A stretch of 64,000 nt of DNA from Paenibacillus thiaminolyticus (GTDB lineage: Bacteria > Bacillota > Bacilli > Paenibacillales > Paenibacillaceae). Numbering within the stretch: position 1 is the stretch's first letter; each line of letters begins with the position of its first letter. Shown piece after piece: positions 42,189-51,506 of the stretch. The stretch spans positions 4,295,001 through 4,359,000 of the forward strand of contig NZ_CP041405.1 of assembly GCF_007066085.1 (NCBI RefSeq), in the 5' to 3' direction. The notes beneath the pieces were generated by a model. It was not told the origin of the DNA and ran no database searches. It saw nothing but the letters and a program-made list of their open reading frames with translations. The translations under genes and the position numbers were made by a program.

Positions 42189-43517
42189 ATGAACATGAAG
42201 GGAAGAAAGCTTGGAAGCATGTTCATCGTAATGGTCATGATGTTGTTGATGATTTCGGCGTGCGGACCGCGGGATAGCGGGGCGCCTGCAGCAGAGGAGC
42301 CGGCGGCACAGGGCGAGACCAATGAGACGGCGCCGGGCGGCGAAGCGGCTGGCGACGAGGAGCTTGTTCCTGAGCCGGGAGCGAAGCTGGTCATCTGGGA
42401 AGGTCCGGAGCAGATGGAGTTCCTGGAGACGATGGCCCAGGAGTTCACGGCGAAGTATGACATTCCGGTCGAGATACAGGAGATCGGATCCGGCGAGCAG
42501 ATGGCCAAGGTGAAGACAGACGGGCCGGCCGGGCTTGGCGCTGATATTATGGTGATGCCGCATGATCATTTGGGGGAGGCGGTAGCTGCGGGTCTCGTCA
42601 TGCCGAATGATTTCTATGCGGAAGATACGATGAACAATTTCGCGCCGGCTGCTGTGGAAGCGGTATCATTGGACGGTATCATCTACGGCTATCCGCGCAA
42701 TATGGAGACGTACTTGCTGTATTACAACAAAGACTTAGTGAAGGAAGAAGAGCTGGCCTCATGGGACAGCATCATCGCTTTTGCGAAAAAATACAACGAT
42801 GCGAAGAACAATAAATTCGGGTTCTTGTATGAAGTCAATAACTTCTACTACAACTATGCCTTTATGGCCGGCAACGGCGCTTATGTCTTCGGCAAGAACG
42901 GCACCGATCCGGCCGATATCGGCCTGGCGACGCCGGAAGCGATAGAAGCGTTCCAATTTTTCCAGAGCTTGAACGAAGCGATTCCGATCAAGGCAGCGGA
43001 CGCGAGCGGAGATGTCAAAACAAGTCTGTTCCAGACCGGCAAGCTGCCGATCAATATGGACGGCATCTGGCAGCTGAGCAACTTCACGAAGGAGAAGCTC
43101 GGCTTCGAGGTCGGCGCAGTGCCGATGCCGGCGATGCCGAACGGCAAGGCGCCGAAGCCGTTCCTGGGGGTCAAAGCCTACTTCGTGAGCACCTTCTCCG
43201 AATATCCGAATGCGGCGAAGCTGTTCATCCATCATGTCACCTCTCAGGAAGCGATGGTGAAGAACTACGAGCTGTCAGGCATTATCCCGGCGCGCAACGG
43301 CATGGAGAACGAGCCGGCCATCCAGGCGAATCCGAACGCGCTGGCGTTCCTGGAGCAGTTCAAACACGTGGAGGCGATGCCGTACATTATTGAAATGCGT
43401 TCTGTGTGGGGACCGCTGACCGCCACGCTGGAGCCGATCTGGGATGGCGGCAACGTAGAGGCCATTCTAAAAAAAGCGGTGGAGGACGTCAAAACCGCGA
43501 TTGCCCAACAGGGCTGA
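42189..43517 (+). CDS. mdxE: Maltodextrin ABC transporter substrate-binding lipoprotein
   Basis: A 442-residue binding protein. A signal peptide with lipobox ISAC (Cys25) is followed by an Ala/Glu/Gly-rich linker (about 26-60) and a maltose-binding-protein fold: KLVIWEGPEQMEFLETMAQEFTAKYDIPVEI, GADIMVMPHDHLGEAVAAGLV and YGYPRNMETYLLYYNKDLV. The context (MdxF, MdxG, amylase, MalR) supports maltodextrin as ligand. The ATG at 42189 follows GGGAGAGGGG; the open frame upstream is not translated with any visible site. A stable hairpin separates it from mdxF. Confidence 0.9.
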   Translation: MNMKGRKLGSMFIVMVMMLLMISACGPRDSGAPAAEEPAAQGETNETAPGGEAAGDEELVPEPGAKLVIWEGPEQMEFLETMAQEFTAKYDIPVEIQEIGSGEQMAKVKTDGPAGLGADIMVMPHDHLGEAVAAGLVMPNDFYAEDTMNNFAPAAVEAVSLDGIIYGYPRNMETYLLYYNKDLVKEEELASWDSIIAFAKKYNDAKNNKFGFLYEVNNFYYNYAFMAGNGAYVFGKNGTDPADIGLATPEAIEAFQFFQSLNEAIPIKAADASGDVKTSLFQTGKLPINMDGIWQLSNFTKEKLGFEVGAVPMPAMPNGKAPKPFLGVKAYFVSTFSEYPNAAKLFIHHVTSQEAMVKNYELSGIIPARNGMENEPAIQANPNALAFLEQFKHVEAMPYIIEMRSVWGPLTATLEPIWDGGNVEAILKKAVEDVKTAIAQQG

Positions 43518-43541
43518 TAAGATCGGTCATCACTTCGAGCG

Positions 43542-43572
43542 CCGTCACCTCCCCTTTGCGGGCAGGTGACGG
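43542..43572 (+). terminator. Intercistronic hairpin between mdxE and mdxF
   Basis: CCGTCACCT (43542-43550) pairs with AGGTGACGG (43564-43572). No T-tract follows. Such hairpins usually cause partial termination or protect the upstream mRNA, raising binding protein over permease. Confidence 0.55.
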
Positions 43573-43597
43573 TCTCATTCATCGGGGGGATTGAATC

Positions 43598-44911
43598 ATG
43601 AACAGACACCGCGGCATCGCCGCCGTGCTATCCGCCGTTATTATGGGCGCTGGTCAGATCTACAATCGGCAGTTGGGTAAAGGCCTCGTTCTCCTGGCCA
43701 TGTATGCCGGAGGCTTGTATTTCGCCGTTATGAATCTCGGGCATGCATTATGGGGTCTGGCTACGCTTGGGGAACGGAAGCAGGAGCTGAAGCTGGTCGG
43801 CAAAGTGTATCAACGGGTTGCCGGCGATCACTCGATCTTTCTGCTGATTGAGGGACTCATTATCGTATTCGTCGTCATCGTCTTCATCATGCTCTATATT
43901 TACAACATTCGGGATGCCTACCGGAACGGGGCCCTGAGGGAAGCCGGCGGACGCCCGCATACGTTCGTGGAATCGTTGAAGCATGTGTTCGAGAAAAATT
44001 TTGCGCAGCTGATTTTGTTCCCGCCGCTCTTGTTCGTGTTTTTCTTCAGCGTGCTGCCGCTTATATTCAATATCTTGATTGCCTTCACGAACTATTCTTC
44101 GCCGAAAAATCTGCCCCCCGCGAATCTGGTGGATTGGGTCGGGTTATCGACCTTCAAAGATTTGTTCGCGCTCAGCGCCTGGGCCAAAACGTTCTACGGC
44201 GTCTTCTCCTGGACGGTCGTATGGGCCATTCTGTCCACCGTGACGACGTTCTTCGGCGGCTTCGCGGTCGCCTTGCTCGTGCAGCAGCCAATTACGCGCT
44301 TCAAGGCGATGTGGCGCACGCTGTATATGCTGCCGTTCGCGATTCCGGGCTTCGTCTCCCTGCTCATTATGCGTAATATGTTCAACGCGCAGTTCGGGCC
44401 GGTGAACCAGTATTTGCGCTGGCTCGGGCTGGAGGGCCCGAATTGGCTCTCTGATCCGGTCTGGGCGAAGGTGACGATTCTGCTCGTCAATCTATGGCTC
44501 GGGTTCCCGGTGTCCATGCTGCTCATCATCGGGATACTGACGACGATTCCGCGGGATTTGTACGAGGCGGCCGAAGTCGACGGGGCATCGCCGTTCCAGA
44601 AGTTCCGCAAGATTACGTTCCCGAGCGTCATGTTCTCGCTTGCGCCGATTCTGATCGGCCAGTTCGCCGGGAACTTCAACAACTTCAATGTCATCTATTT
44701 GATGACGAACGGGCGGCCGGCCAATAGCGACTACCAATTTGCCGGCGAGACGGATATTTTGATTACATGGCTGTACAATTTGTCGATTAACAACGGCAAG
44801 TACAATTTCGCTGCGGTCGTCAGCATTATCATCTTTGTCATTCTCGCTACGATCTCATTGTGGAATTTCCGGCGCACGCGCTCGTTCCGAGAGGAGGATG
44901 TTTACCGATGA
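43598..44911 (+). CDS. mdxF: Maltodextrin ABC transporter permease MdxF
   Basis: A 437-residue permease with eight membrane segments: two extra N-terminal ones (about 5-35 and 85-110), as in MalF-type proteins, then the six-helix core. The EAA loop is DLYEAAEVDGASPFQKFRKI (about 310-329). The length and NFNNFNVIYLMTNGRPAN segment are typical of maltose/maltodextrin MalF/MdxF. GGGGGG precedes the ATG. Its stop overlaps the mdxG start. Confidence 0.93.
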   Translation: MNRHRGIAAVLSAVIMGAGQIYNRQLGKGLVLLAMYAGGLYFAVMNLGHALWGLATLGERKQELKLVGKVYQRVAGDHSIFLLIEGLIIVFVVIVFIMLYIYNIRDAYRNGALREAGGRPHTFVESLKHVFEKNFAQLILFPPLLFVFFFSVLPLIFNILIAFTNYSSPKNLPPANLVDWVGLSTFKDLFALSAWAKTFYGVFSWTVVWAILSTVTTFFGGFAVALLVQQPITRFKAMWRTLYMLPFAIPGFVSLLIMRNMFNAQFGPVNQYLRWLGLEGPNWLSDPVWAKVTILLVNLWLGFPVSMLLIIGILTTIPRDLYEAAEVDGASPFQKFRKITFPSVMFSLAPILIGQFAGNFNNFNVIYLMTNGRPANSDYQFAGETDILITWLYNLSINNGKYNFAAVVSIIIFVILATISLWNFRRTRSFREEDVYR

Positions 44912-45738
44912 ACCGATGGAGAAAAAAGACTTGGTCCGTCATTACCCATATCCTGCTTGTGCTTATCGCCCTGTTCGCCCTGTATCCGGCAATTTGGGTG
45001 ATTCTGTCCTCCTTCCGGCCAGGGACATCCTTGTTCAGCGAGTCGCTGATCCCGGATCGGTTCACGCTCGAGCATTACCGTCAGCTGTTCATTAAGTTCC
45101 CGTTCGCCGACTGGTACGTTAACACGATCAAAATCGCCGTCGTCTCGATGGTCTTCAGCACCTTGTTCGTCCTGTTGACGGGGTATGCCTTCTCGCGCTT
45201 CCGCTTCTACGGACGCAAAGGAATCATGAGCTTTCTGTTCATACTCGGCATGTTCCCTTCCTTCATGAGCATGATTGCCGTGTACATTTTACTGCTGAAC
45301 ATGAACCTGCTGAACAAGCACTCGGCCTTGATGCTCGTCTACTCAGCAGGCGCAGCGATGGGGTATTTGCTGGTCAAGGGCTACTTCGACACGATTCCCA
45401 AAAGCTTGGAAGAAGCGGCGCGGATCGATGGAGCGAACCATCTTACCGTGTTCTTCCGCATCTTCCTGCCCTTGTCGCGCCCGCTGATCGTCTTCCTCAG
45501 CGTGACCTCGTTCGCTGGCGCCTTCAATGACTTCATCTTCGCGCAGATGGTGCTGCGCACGAAGGAGAAGCAGACGCTGGCAGTCGGACTGTACAGCATG
45601 GTCAGCGATCAGTTCGCGACGCAGTTCACCATCTTCGCCGCGGGCTGCGTGCTCGTCGCGCTGCCGATCACGATCCTGTTCATGTCGATGCAGCGTTTCC
45701 TGGTCGAAGGTCTGACGGCGGGAGCGGATAAGGGATGA
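44908..45738 (+). CDS. mdxG: Maltodextrin ABC transporter permease MdxG
   Basis: A 276-residue six-helix permease with EAA loop SLEEAARIDGANHLTVFFRI and the C-terminus QRFLVEGLTAGADKG found in MalG/MdxG. The ATG at 44908 lies in the ATGA overlap with mdxF, behind AGAGGAGG. Its own stop overlaps the amylase start, so permeases and amylase are translationally coupled. No ATPase is in the cluster, so an MsmX-type ATPase encoded elsewhere is expected. Confidence 0.93.
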   Translation: MNRWRKKTWSVITHILLVLIALFALYPAIWVILSSFRPGTSLFSESLIPDRFTLEHYRQLFIKFPFADWYVNTIKIAVVSMVFSTLFVLLTGYAFSRFRFYGRKGIMSFLFILGMFPSFMSMIAVYILLLNMNLLNKHSALMLVYSAGAAMGYLLVKGYFDTIPKSLEEAARIDGANHLTVFFRIFLPLSRPLIVFLSVTSFAGAFNDFIFAQMVLRTKEKQTLAVGLYSMVSDQFATQFTIFAAGCVLVALPITILFMSMQRFLVEGLTAGADKG

Positions 45739-47429
45739 GGACATGGAACACCTCATGCCGGAATCGGCAGGGTACGGCCGTCTTCATCCGGCGGATGCTG
45801 GGCGCCTTGGCTGCGTTCTGTCTGGCGGCGGTGTTAGCCGCGGGATGCGCGTCTACCGAGCCGGGACCGGGACCTGCTCCGACGGATAGCGCGGCGGGCC
45901 AACGGGCGGACAGCGCAGCAGGCGCAGCCGCCTTTGCCCTGGACCGCGCTCAGCCGGCGATGGGGAAGAGCCGGGGCGTCTATTACGAGATCTTCGTCCG
46001 CTCCTTCCACGATTCGGACGGTGACGGCATCGGCGATCTGCGCGGTGTGATCGAACGGCTCGATTATTTGCAGGATCTCGGCATTAAGGGCATCTGGCTG
46101 ATGCCGATCCATCCGTCACCGAGCTATCACGGATATGATGTCACGGACTACTATGAGGTGAATCCGGAATACGGGACGCTGGATGATTTCCGGGCGTTGA
46201 CGGAAGCGGCGCATGAGCGCGGCATCGAAGTCATTATCGATCTGGTCGTGAACCATTCGAGCAGCGAGCACCCGTGGTTCAAGTCCGCACTTGGGGACAA
46301 GAACAGCCCGTACCGGGAGTGGTATATTTTTGCCGACGGCACCCGCCCGGAGGAATCCCAATTGGGGGCCTGGGGACAGCAGGCATGGCACGGAACGGGC
46401 GCCAACAAATATGTCGGGGTTTTCTGGGAAGGAATGCCGGATCTGAATCTGGATCATCCCGCTGTGCGCGCCGAGATGATCAAGATCGGACAATTCTGGC
46501 TGAAGCAGGGCGCGGACGGATTCCGTCTCGATGCGGCGAAGCATATCTATGAGGACTTCCAATCGTCTGTCAACAATCCGGACGTGGTGAAGAAGAACCA
46601 GGCCTGGTGGCAGGAATTCCGCCGCGGTCTCAATGAGATCAATCCCGATGCATATCTGATCGGGGAGATATGGGATTCCGCGAGCGTCGTCGGGCCATAT
46701 CTGAATCACGCGCTCGATTCGGGATTCAACTTCGATCTGGCGAAGATGCTGGTCAACGCCGCCAAGCTGGAGCGCGCCTCCACGATCCCGTCAGTGCTAA
46801 GCAAGACATACTCCTTCTTCAGCAAGCAATCGGACGGCGCCTTCGTCGACGCCCCGTTCCTGACCAATCATGATCAGAACCGGGTGATGAGCGAACTGGA
46901 CGGCCATGGGGAACGGGCGAAGATGGCGGCCTCGCTCTTATTAACGATGCCGGGCACTCCATACATCTATTATGGAGAAGAGATCGGGATGCGCGGAGTG
47001 AAGCCGGATGAGCAGATTCGCGAGCCGATGCTCTGGTCTTCGGACAGCAAGGCCGCGGGACAGACCCGATGGCAGCCGCCGAAGCATGCGGATGGCGTCG
47101 TGCCGGTCGAGGAGCAGCTGAAGGATCCGTCCTCGCTGCTGCGGCATTATCAGACAATGATCGCGTGGCGCAACGAGGAACCGCTGTTGGCCGATGGGGC
47201 GATCCTGCCGTATGCAGGCGTGCCGAATGAAGTGCTGGCCTTCATTCGGCTGAATGAGAACGATCAAGTGCTCGTCCTTCATAACTTGTCCGTCCGTGAG
47301 CAGACCGTCGACCTCGGTGCCCGCCCGGATCTGCCGTTCGGGGAGATGGTCCGGTCGACGAAGGAGATGGCGGCGCTGCGCGACGGCGTCGTGACGCTGC
47401 CGCCTTATAGCTCCGTGCTGTTGAAGTAG
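45735..47429 (+). CDS. Surface lipoprotein alpha-amylase (GH13)
   Basis: A 564-residue alpha-amylase-family enzyme anchored outside the membrane: after a long, basic N-region the hydrophobic core ends in LAAGC (Cys38), then an Ala/Pro/Asp linker. The barrel starts at SRGVYYEIFVRSFHDSDGDGIGDL. GH13 regions are DLVVNHSS, GFRLDAAKHIYED (nucleophile Asp near 264), LIGEIWDS (Glu near 309) and FLTNHDQNR (Asp near 378). It should trim starch or maltodextrins at the cell surface, feeding MdxE. The start overlaps mdxG (ATGA). Confidence 0.92.
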   Translation: MRTWNTSCRNRQGTAVFIRRMLGALAAFCLAAVLAAGCASTEPGPGPAPTDSAAGQRADSAAGAAAFALDRAQPAMGKSRGVYYEIFVRSFHDSDGDGIGDLRGVIERLDYLQDLGIKGIWLMPIHPSPSYHGYDVTDYYEVNPEYGTLDDFRALTEAAHERGIEVIIDLVVNHSSSEHPWFKSALGDKNSPYREWYIFADGTRPEESQLGAWGQQAWHGTGANKYVGVFWEGMPDLNLDHPAVRAEMIKIGQFWLKQGADGFRLDAAKHIYEDFQSSVNNPDVVKKNQAWWQEFRRGLNEINPDAYLIGEIWDSASVVGPYLNHALDSGFNFDLAKMLVNAAKLERASTIPSVLSKTYSFFSKQSDGAFVDAPFLTNHDQNRVMSELDGHGERAKMAASLLLTMPGTPYIYYGEEIGMRGVKPDEQIREPMLWSSDSKAAGQTRWQPPKHADGVVPVEEQLKDPSSLLRHYQTMIAWRNEEPLLADGAILPYAGVPNEVLAFIRLNENDQVLVLHNLSVREQTVDLGARPDLPFGEMVRSTKEMAALRDGVVTLPPYSSVLLK

Positions 47430-47524
47430 AGGGGGCATGGTCTGGGCAGGGAGGAACATGTCTTATTTCTTATAATGGTTTACGATAATATCAAGATAGA
47501 TACAAGACGAAGGAGGAAGCAGTT

Positions 47525-48547
47525 ATGTCCGTAACAATCATCGATGTCGCCAAGCAAGCGGGAGTCTCTCCTTCGACGGTATCGCGAGTATTATCCAACC
47601 ACCCCCGTATCAGTGCCAAAACGGCACAGCGGGTGCGCGAAGTGATGGCTGATCTCGGCTATCATCCGAACGTGATGGCGAAGAGCCTGGTCTCCAAAGT
47701 AAGCAATACGATCGCCGTGCTGCTTCACCGGCCGGCGGAGGAATTATTTCTGAACCTGTTCTTCTCCGAAGTGATGCGCGGCTTGGTCACGCAAGCGAGC
47801 CGCGCGGGCTTCGATCTGCTGATGACGACGGGAGCGACGGAGCAGGAGGAGCTTGAAGCCATAACCCGGCTGGTCAAGGGCAAGCGGGTTGACGGGGTCA
47901 TCCTGCTCTATTCCCGGCGCAACGACCCGATCGTGTCGTTCCTGGAGGAGCTGCAATTTCCATTCGTCCTTATCGGGCGGAGCGAGGAGCACCCGGATAT
48001 TTTGTCCGTCAATAATGATAATGTGCAGGCCGCCTATGACGCGACCCGCCATCTAATCGATCAGGGGCACCGCCGCATCGGCTTCGTAAGCGGTCCTTCC
48101 AATCTGATGATTTCGAAGGATCGGATGGCAGGATATCAAGCCGCGCTTAAGGAGGCGGGCATGGAAGGCCGGCCGGAATGGATTGTGGAAGGCGAGTTCC
48201 TGCAGGAGAGCGGTTACCGGGCCATGTCGTTCTTCATGAGCCTGCCGGAGCGCCCAACCGCTCTGGTCGCTATCGACGATGTGGTCGCCTTCGGCGTGCT
48301 GCGGGGGTTGATGGAGCTTGGCTACCGCGTGCCGGATGATCTGAGCCTCGTCAGCTTCAACAATATCCCGCTGTCCGAGCTGGCGACGCCGCCGATTACC
48401 TCGGTAGATATCGGCATCTACCAGTTAGGCTATACTGCATCCCAGACGCTTATCCGGTCGATCAAGGGCGAACCGATGCAGCAGCGGCTCATCATTCCCC
48501 ATCGGTTGATTGTGCGCGAATCCTCTTTGCGGATGATTAAGGAATAA
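47525..48547 (+). CDS. LacI-family regulator of maltodextrin genes (MalR-like)
   Basis: A 340-residue LacI/GalR repressor. The N-terminal helix-turn-helix and hinge helix are classic (TIIDVAKQAGVSPSTVSRVLSNHPRISAKTAQRVREVM), followed by a periplasmic-binding-like effector domain (about 60-335). Its place after the amylase gene makes maltose or maltodextrin the likely inducer and the palindromes at 41857 and 42137 the likely operators. AAGGAGGAAGC precedes the ATG. A TATAAT (47471-47476) suggests its own promoter. A strong terminator follows. Confidence 0.92.
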   Translation: MSVTIIDVAKQAGVSPSTVSRVLSNHPRISAKTAQRVREVMADLGYHPNVMAKSLVSKVSNTIAVLLHRPAEELFLNLFFSEVMRGLVTQASRAGFDLLMTTGATEQEELEAITRLVKGKRVDGVILLYSRRNDPIVSFLEELQFPFVLIGRSEEHPDILSVNNDNVQAAYDATRHLIDQGHRRIGFVSGPSNLMISKDRMAGYQAALKEAGMEGRPEWIVEGEFLQESGYRAMSFFMSLPERPTALVAIDDVVAFGVLRGLMELGYRVPDDLSLVSFNNIPLSELATPPITSVDIGIYQLGYTASQTLIRSIKGEPMQQRLIIPHRLIVRESSLRMIKE

Positions 48548-48622
48548 GAGCCGCTCCGGGCTGGATTCGGCATGGGACACATCCAAGCGAATTCGGCTAT
48601 TACCACATTATAGCTTGCATGG

Positions 48623-48660
48623 AAGGCTGACAACGGCATAGTGCCGGTGTCGGCTTTTTT
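48623..48660 (+). terminator. Rho-independent terminator
   Basis: AAGGCTGACAACGGCA pairs with TGCCGGTGTCGGCTT across a short loop and runs into six T. It ends the maltodextrin cluster. Confidence 0.88.
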
Positions 48661-48743
48661 GGCATGGGAGAGGGACGGATTCCGCCCGCGCCGGATGAAT
48701 AGGATGATTAGCAACGATGCATAGTACTGACAGGTGATCATGA

Positions 48744-50393
48744 ATGTGGAATGCGATAGTGTCCTATTTTCCAAGCTGGGAAATATGGCTGCAGGCCGTA
48801 ATCGGGCTGTGCGTGCCCTATGGAATCTCCCTGGCCGTAAGCAAGAGCAGGCATCCGAATCGGGATCAATCAGAGCAGGAGGACGGAATAACAGACCAGC
48901 CTGCACAGTTTGCCGGGGATCTGCGTGCCGATATGGCGCTGGTTCAGAATCAATTCAGTCATCAGAGCGATGTTTCCATGCGCGCATTTTGTCTCGGCAA
49001 GACAAGCCAGCAGGCGGCGGTTTTTTTCGTCAACGGCATTTCTGATAAGGATTTAATTGAAACTCATATATTGAAATCGCTCATGGGCGATTTGGCGCAG
49101 ATGGAGAGCGGATCGGAAGCCTCCGGCCCGCCGTACTCCAAGACCTTTATTGTGGAGCATGTGCTGGCAGTCAGTACGGTGAAGGAAGCAGACACCTTGG
49201 ACCAGGCCGCCTCCGAGCTGCTGCGGGGCAATACCGTGCTGCTGATCGAACATTATCCGGGCGCCCTCATTCTGTCGACGAAAAAAGAAATTACGCGGGG
49301 CATAGAGGAGCCGCCGTCCGAATTAATGGTGCGGGGACCCCGTCTTGGCTTCAATGAGAGTATTGACGAGAATTCCGCTCTGCTGCGGCAGCATGGCGAC
49401 AACGAGAATCTGGTTCTTGCCCGGATCCGCGTCGGCAAGCGAATTCAGAAGGACCTGCTAATCACCTATATTTCCGATATTGCCGATCCCGATCTTGTGC
49501 GCGAGGTGATGGCAAGAATCAAGCGTCTGGATATGGGTGATATTCAGGATACCGGCTATATCGAGCAGATCGTGGAGGACAACTTCCTGTCTCCGTTCCC
49601 GCAGGTGCAGAGCACGGAGCGGGTTGACCGCGTGCTCGCCGCCCTGCTGGAAGGGCGTGTGGCGCTTATGTTGGACGGAACCCCGTTCGCCCTCATCGTC
49701 CCGGTCACCTTCCATATGCTGCTGCAGAGCCCGGAGGATTATTATGAACGCTGGATGCCCGCCACGCTGCTTCGCATCCTTCGTTATTTCGCGGCATTCA
49801 TTTCAATGTTCGCTCCATCGTTATATATTTCCTTCATCTCCTTCCACCAGGGCTTGATTCCGACGAAGCTCGCGCTGTCCATTGCCGAGACGCGGTCGGG
49901 GGTGCCGTTCCCGGCGCTGATCGAAGCATTGATAATGGAAGTGGCCTTGGAAATCTTGCGGGAAGCCGGTCTCAGGCTGCCGAAGCCGATCGGCCAGACG
50001 ATCGGCATTGTCGGCGGCCTGGTCATTGGCGAAGCAGCAGTCCGAGCCGGCATCATCAGCCCGATTATGATTATCGTCGTTGGCCTTACCGCGATATCCT
50101 CCTTTGCGATCCCGCAGTACAACGCCGGCATCACATTGAGGATGCTTCGCTTCGCGGCCATGTTCTTCGCCGCCGTCTTCGGCCTGTATGGCGTCGTGCT
50201 GTTCTTCCTGGCGCTGTGCAGCCATATGGTGAAGCTGAAGAGCTTCGGCATCCCTTATGTGAGCCCTGCGGCGCCCTATCAGATTCAAGATTGGAAGGAC
50301 TTTCTCGTGCGGGCGCCGCTGCGGTGGATGACCCGCCGGCCGAAGATGTTGCACGTCTTGGATAAGAAACGCAAAAAGCAGCAGGAGGAATGA
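48744..50393 (+). CDS. GerA family spore germination protein (second receptor, A subunit)
   Basis: A 549-residue A subunit, longer than the one at 37040. An unusual first hydrophobic segment (WLQAVIGLCVPYGISLAVSKS) and a polar stretch precede the cytoplasmic domain. The conserved core is present: MVRGPRLGFNESIDENSALLRQ, ALMLDGTPFALIVPVTFHMLLQSPEDYYERW and AETRSGVPFPALIEALIMEVALEILREAGLRLPKPIGQTIG. The ATG follows AGGTGATC. It is the first gene of a gerA-gerB-gerC operon. The extra N-terminal helix recalls GerKA-like forms with extended N-termini. Confidence 0.94.
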   Translation: MWNAIVSYFPSWEIWLQAVIGLCVPYGISLAVSKSRHPNRDQSEQEDGITDQPAQFAGDLRADMALVQNQFSHQSDVSMRAFCLGKTSQQAAVFFVNGISDKDLIETHILKSLMGDLAQMESGSEASGPPYSKTFIVEHVLAVSTVKEADTLDQAASELLRGNTVLLIEHYPGALILSTKKEITRGIEEPPSELMVRGPRLGFNESIDENSALLRQHGDNENLVLARIRVGKRIQKDLLITYISDIADPDLVREVMARIKRLDMGDIQDTGYIEQIVEDNFLSPFPQVQSTERVDRVLAALLEGRVALMLDGTPFALIVPVTFHMLLQSPEDYYERWMPATLLRILRYFAAFISMFAPSLYISFISFHQGLIPTKLALSIAETRSGVPFPALIEALIMEVALEILREAGLRLPKPIGQTIGIVGGLVIGEAAVRAGIISPIMIIVVGLTAISSFAIPQYNAGITLRMLRFAAMFFAAVFGLYGVVLFFLALCSHMVKLKSFGIPYVSPAAPYQIQDWKDFLVRAPLRWMTRRPKMLHVLDKKRKKQQEE

Positions 50394-50399
50394 AGAAAC

Positions 50400-51506
50400 G
50401 TGGAGATGGGCAGAGAGCAGGGCATCACGACGCGGCAAGCGGCCGTGTTCATCGTGAACTTTATACTTGGGGTCGGCATCTTGATGCTGCCCCGGACGGC
50501 GGCAGAGAAGGTGCAGACACCGGATATTTGGCTCTCCGTTATTATCGGCGGCTTGCTGGCGATGCTGGCCGGCATCATTATTGTCAAGCTCGGACAGTAT
50601 TACCCGGGCAAGACCTTCTATGAATACAGCGAATTGATTATCGGGAAATGGCTCTCCCAAGTCATCAATCTTATTGTCATCGCCTATTTCATCGCTACAG
50701 CCGGAAATGTCGTGCGTTCGCTGGCCGAAGTGACGGAATTGTTCCTGCTGGATGGAACCCCGCGGTGGGCGATCATGCTGTCCTTCCTGTGGGTCGGACT
50801 GTACCTGATTCTTGGCGGCCTCTTCGCTATTGGCCGATTGTTCGAGATCATTTTTCCAATTACGGTCATAATCTTTGTGTTCACCGCCGCCATGAGCTTC
50901 AAAGTATTCGATATCGACAATTTGCGCCCAGTGCTTGGCTCTGGCCTCACGCCCGTACTGAAGGGCGTCAGGACAACGGGACTGTCCTTCACCGGGTATG
51001 AGATTATGCTCATTTTGCAGGCTTATATGCTTCGTCCTCGGCAAGCGGCCAGAGCGGTGGTGTTCGGGGTGTCCATTCCGATTCTCTTCTATGTAACGAC
51101 GGTCGTGATGGTGATCGGGGCGTTGTCGGTAGAAGGCGCTGTAACCCGCGCGTGGCCCACGATTACATTAATCCGGAGCTTTGATTTTCCGGGTGTTTTT
51201 TTCGAACGGTATGAATCGCTGTTGCTCGTCATCTGGATTATGCAAATTTTTGCAACGTATGTCATTACGCATTATGCAGCGGCTCAGGGGGTGGCGACCA
51301 TGCTAAAAAAAGAGATTGGCCCGATACAGTATGTCATGCTCCCGATCGTGTTCATTGTCGCCATGCTGCCGAAAAATATTGACGATCTGTTCCGGTTCGC
51401 CGGCAATATCGGGAATGCCGGAATCGTGCTGTTCGGCGTGCTGCCCGCCGTCCTGCTCGGGATCGTGAAGCTGCGGGGTGGGAAGCGTGAGCTGGACACG
51501 ACATAG
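50400..51506 (+). CDS. GerAB/ArcD/ProY family germination permease (second receptor, B subunit)
   Basis: A 368-residue, ten-helix B subunit. It opens ITTRQAAVFIVNFILGVGILMLPRTAAEKVQTPDIW, typical of GerAB proteins, and ends with a short basic tail. The GTG at 50400 lies 10 nt after AGGAGG, whereas the ATG at 50406 is 16 nt away, so GTG is preferred. It is 6 bp from gerA and overlaps gerC. Confidence 0.92.
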   Translation: MEMGREQGITTRQAAVFIVNFILGVGILMLPRTAAEKVQTPDIWLSVIIGGLLAMLAGIIIVKLGQYYPGKTFYEYSELIIGKWLSQVINLIVIAYFIATAGNVVRSLAEVTELFLLDGTPRWAIMLSFLWVGLYLILGGLFAIGRLFEIIFPITVIIFVFTAAMSFKVFDIDNLRPVLGSGLTPVLKGVRTTGLSFTGYEIMLILQAYMLRPRQAARAVVFGVSIPILFYVTTVVMVIGALSVEGAVTRAWPTITLIRSFDFPGVFFERYESLLLVIWIMQIFATYVITHYAAAQGVATMLKKEIGPIQYVMLPIVFIVAMLPKNIDDLFRFAGNIGNAGIVLFGVLPAVLLGIVKLRGGKRELDTT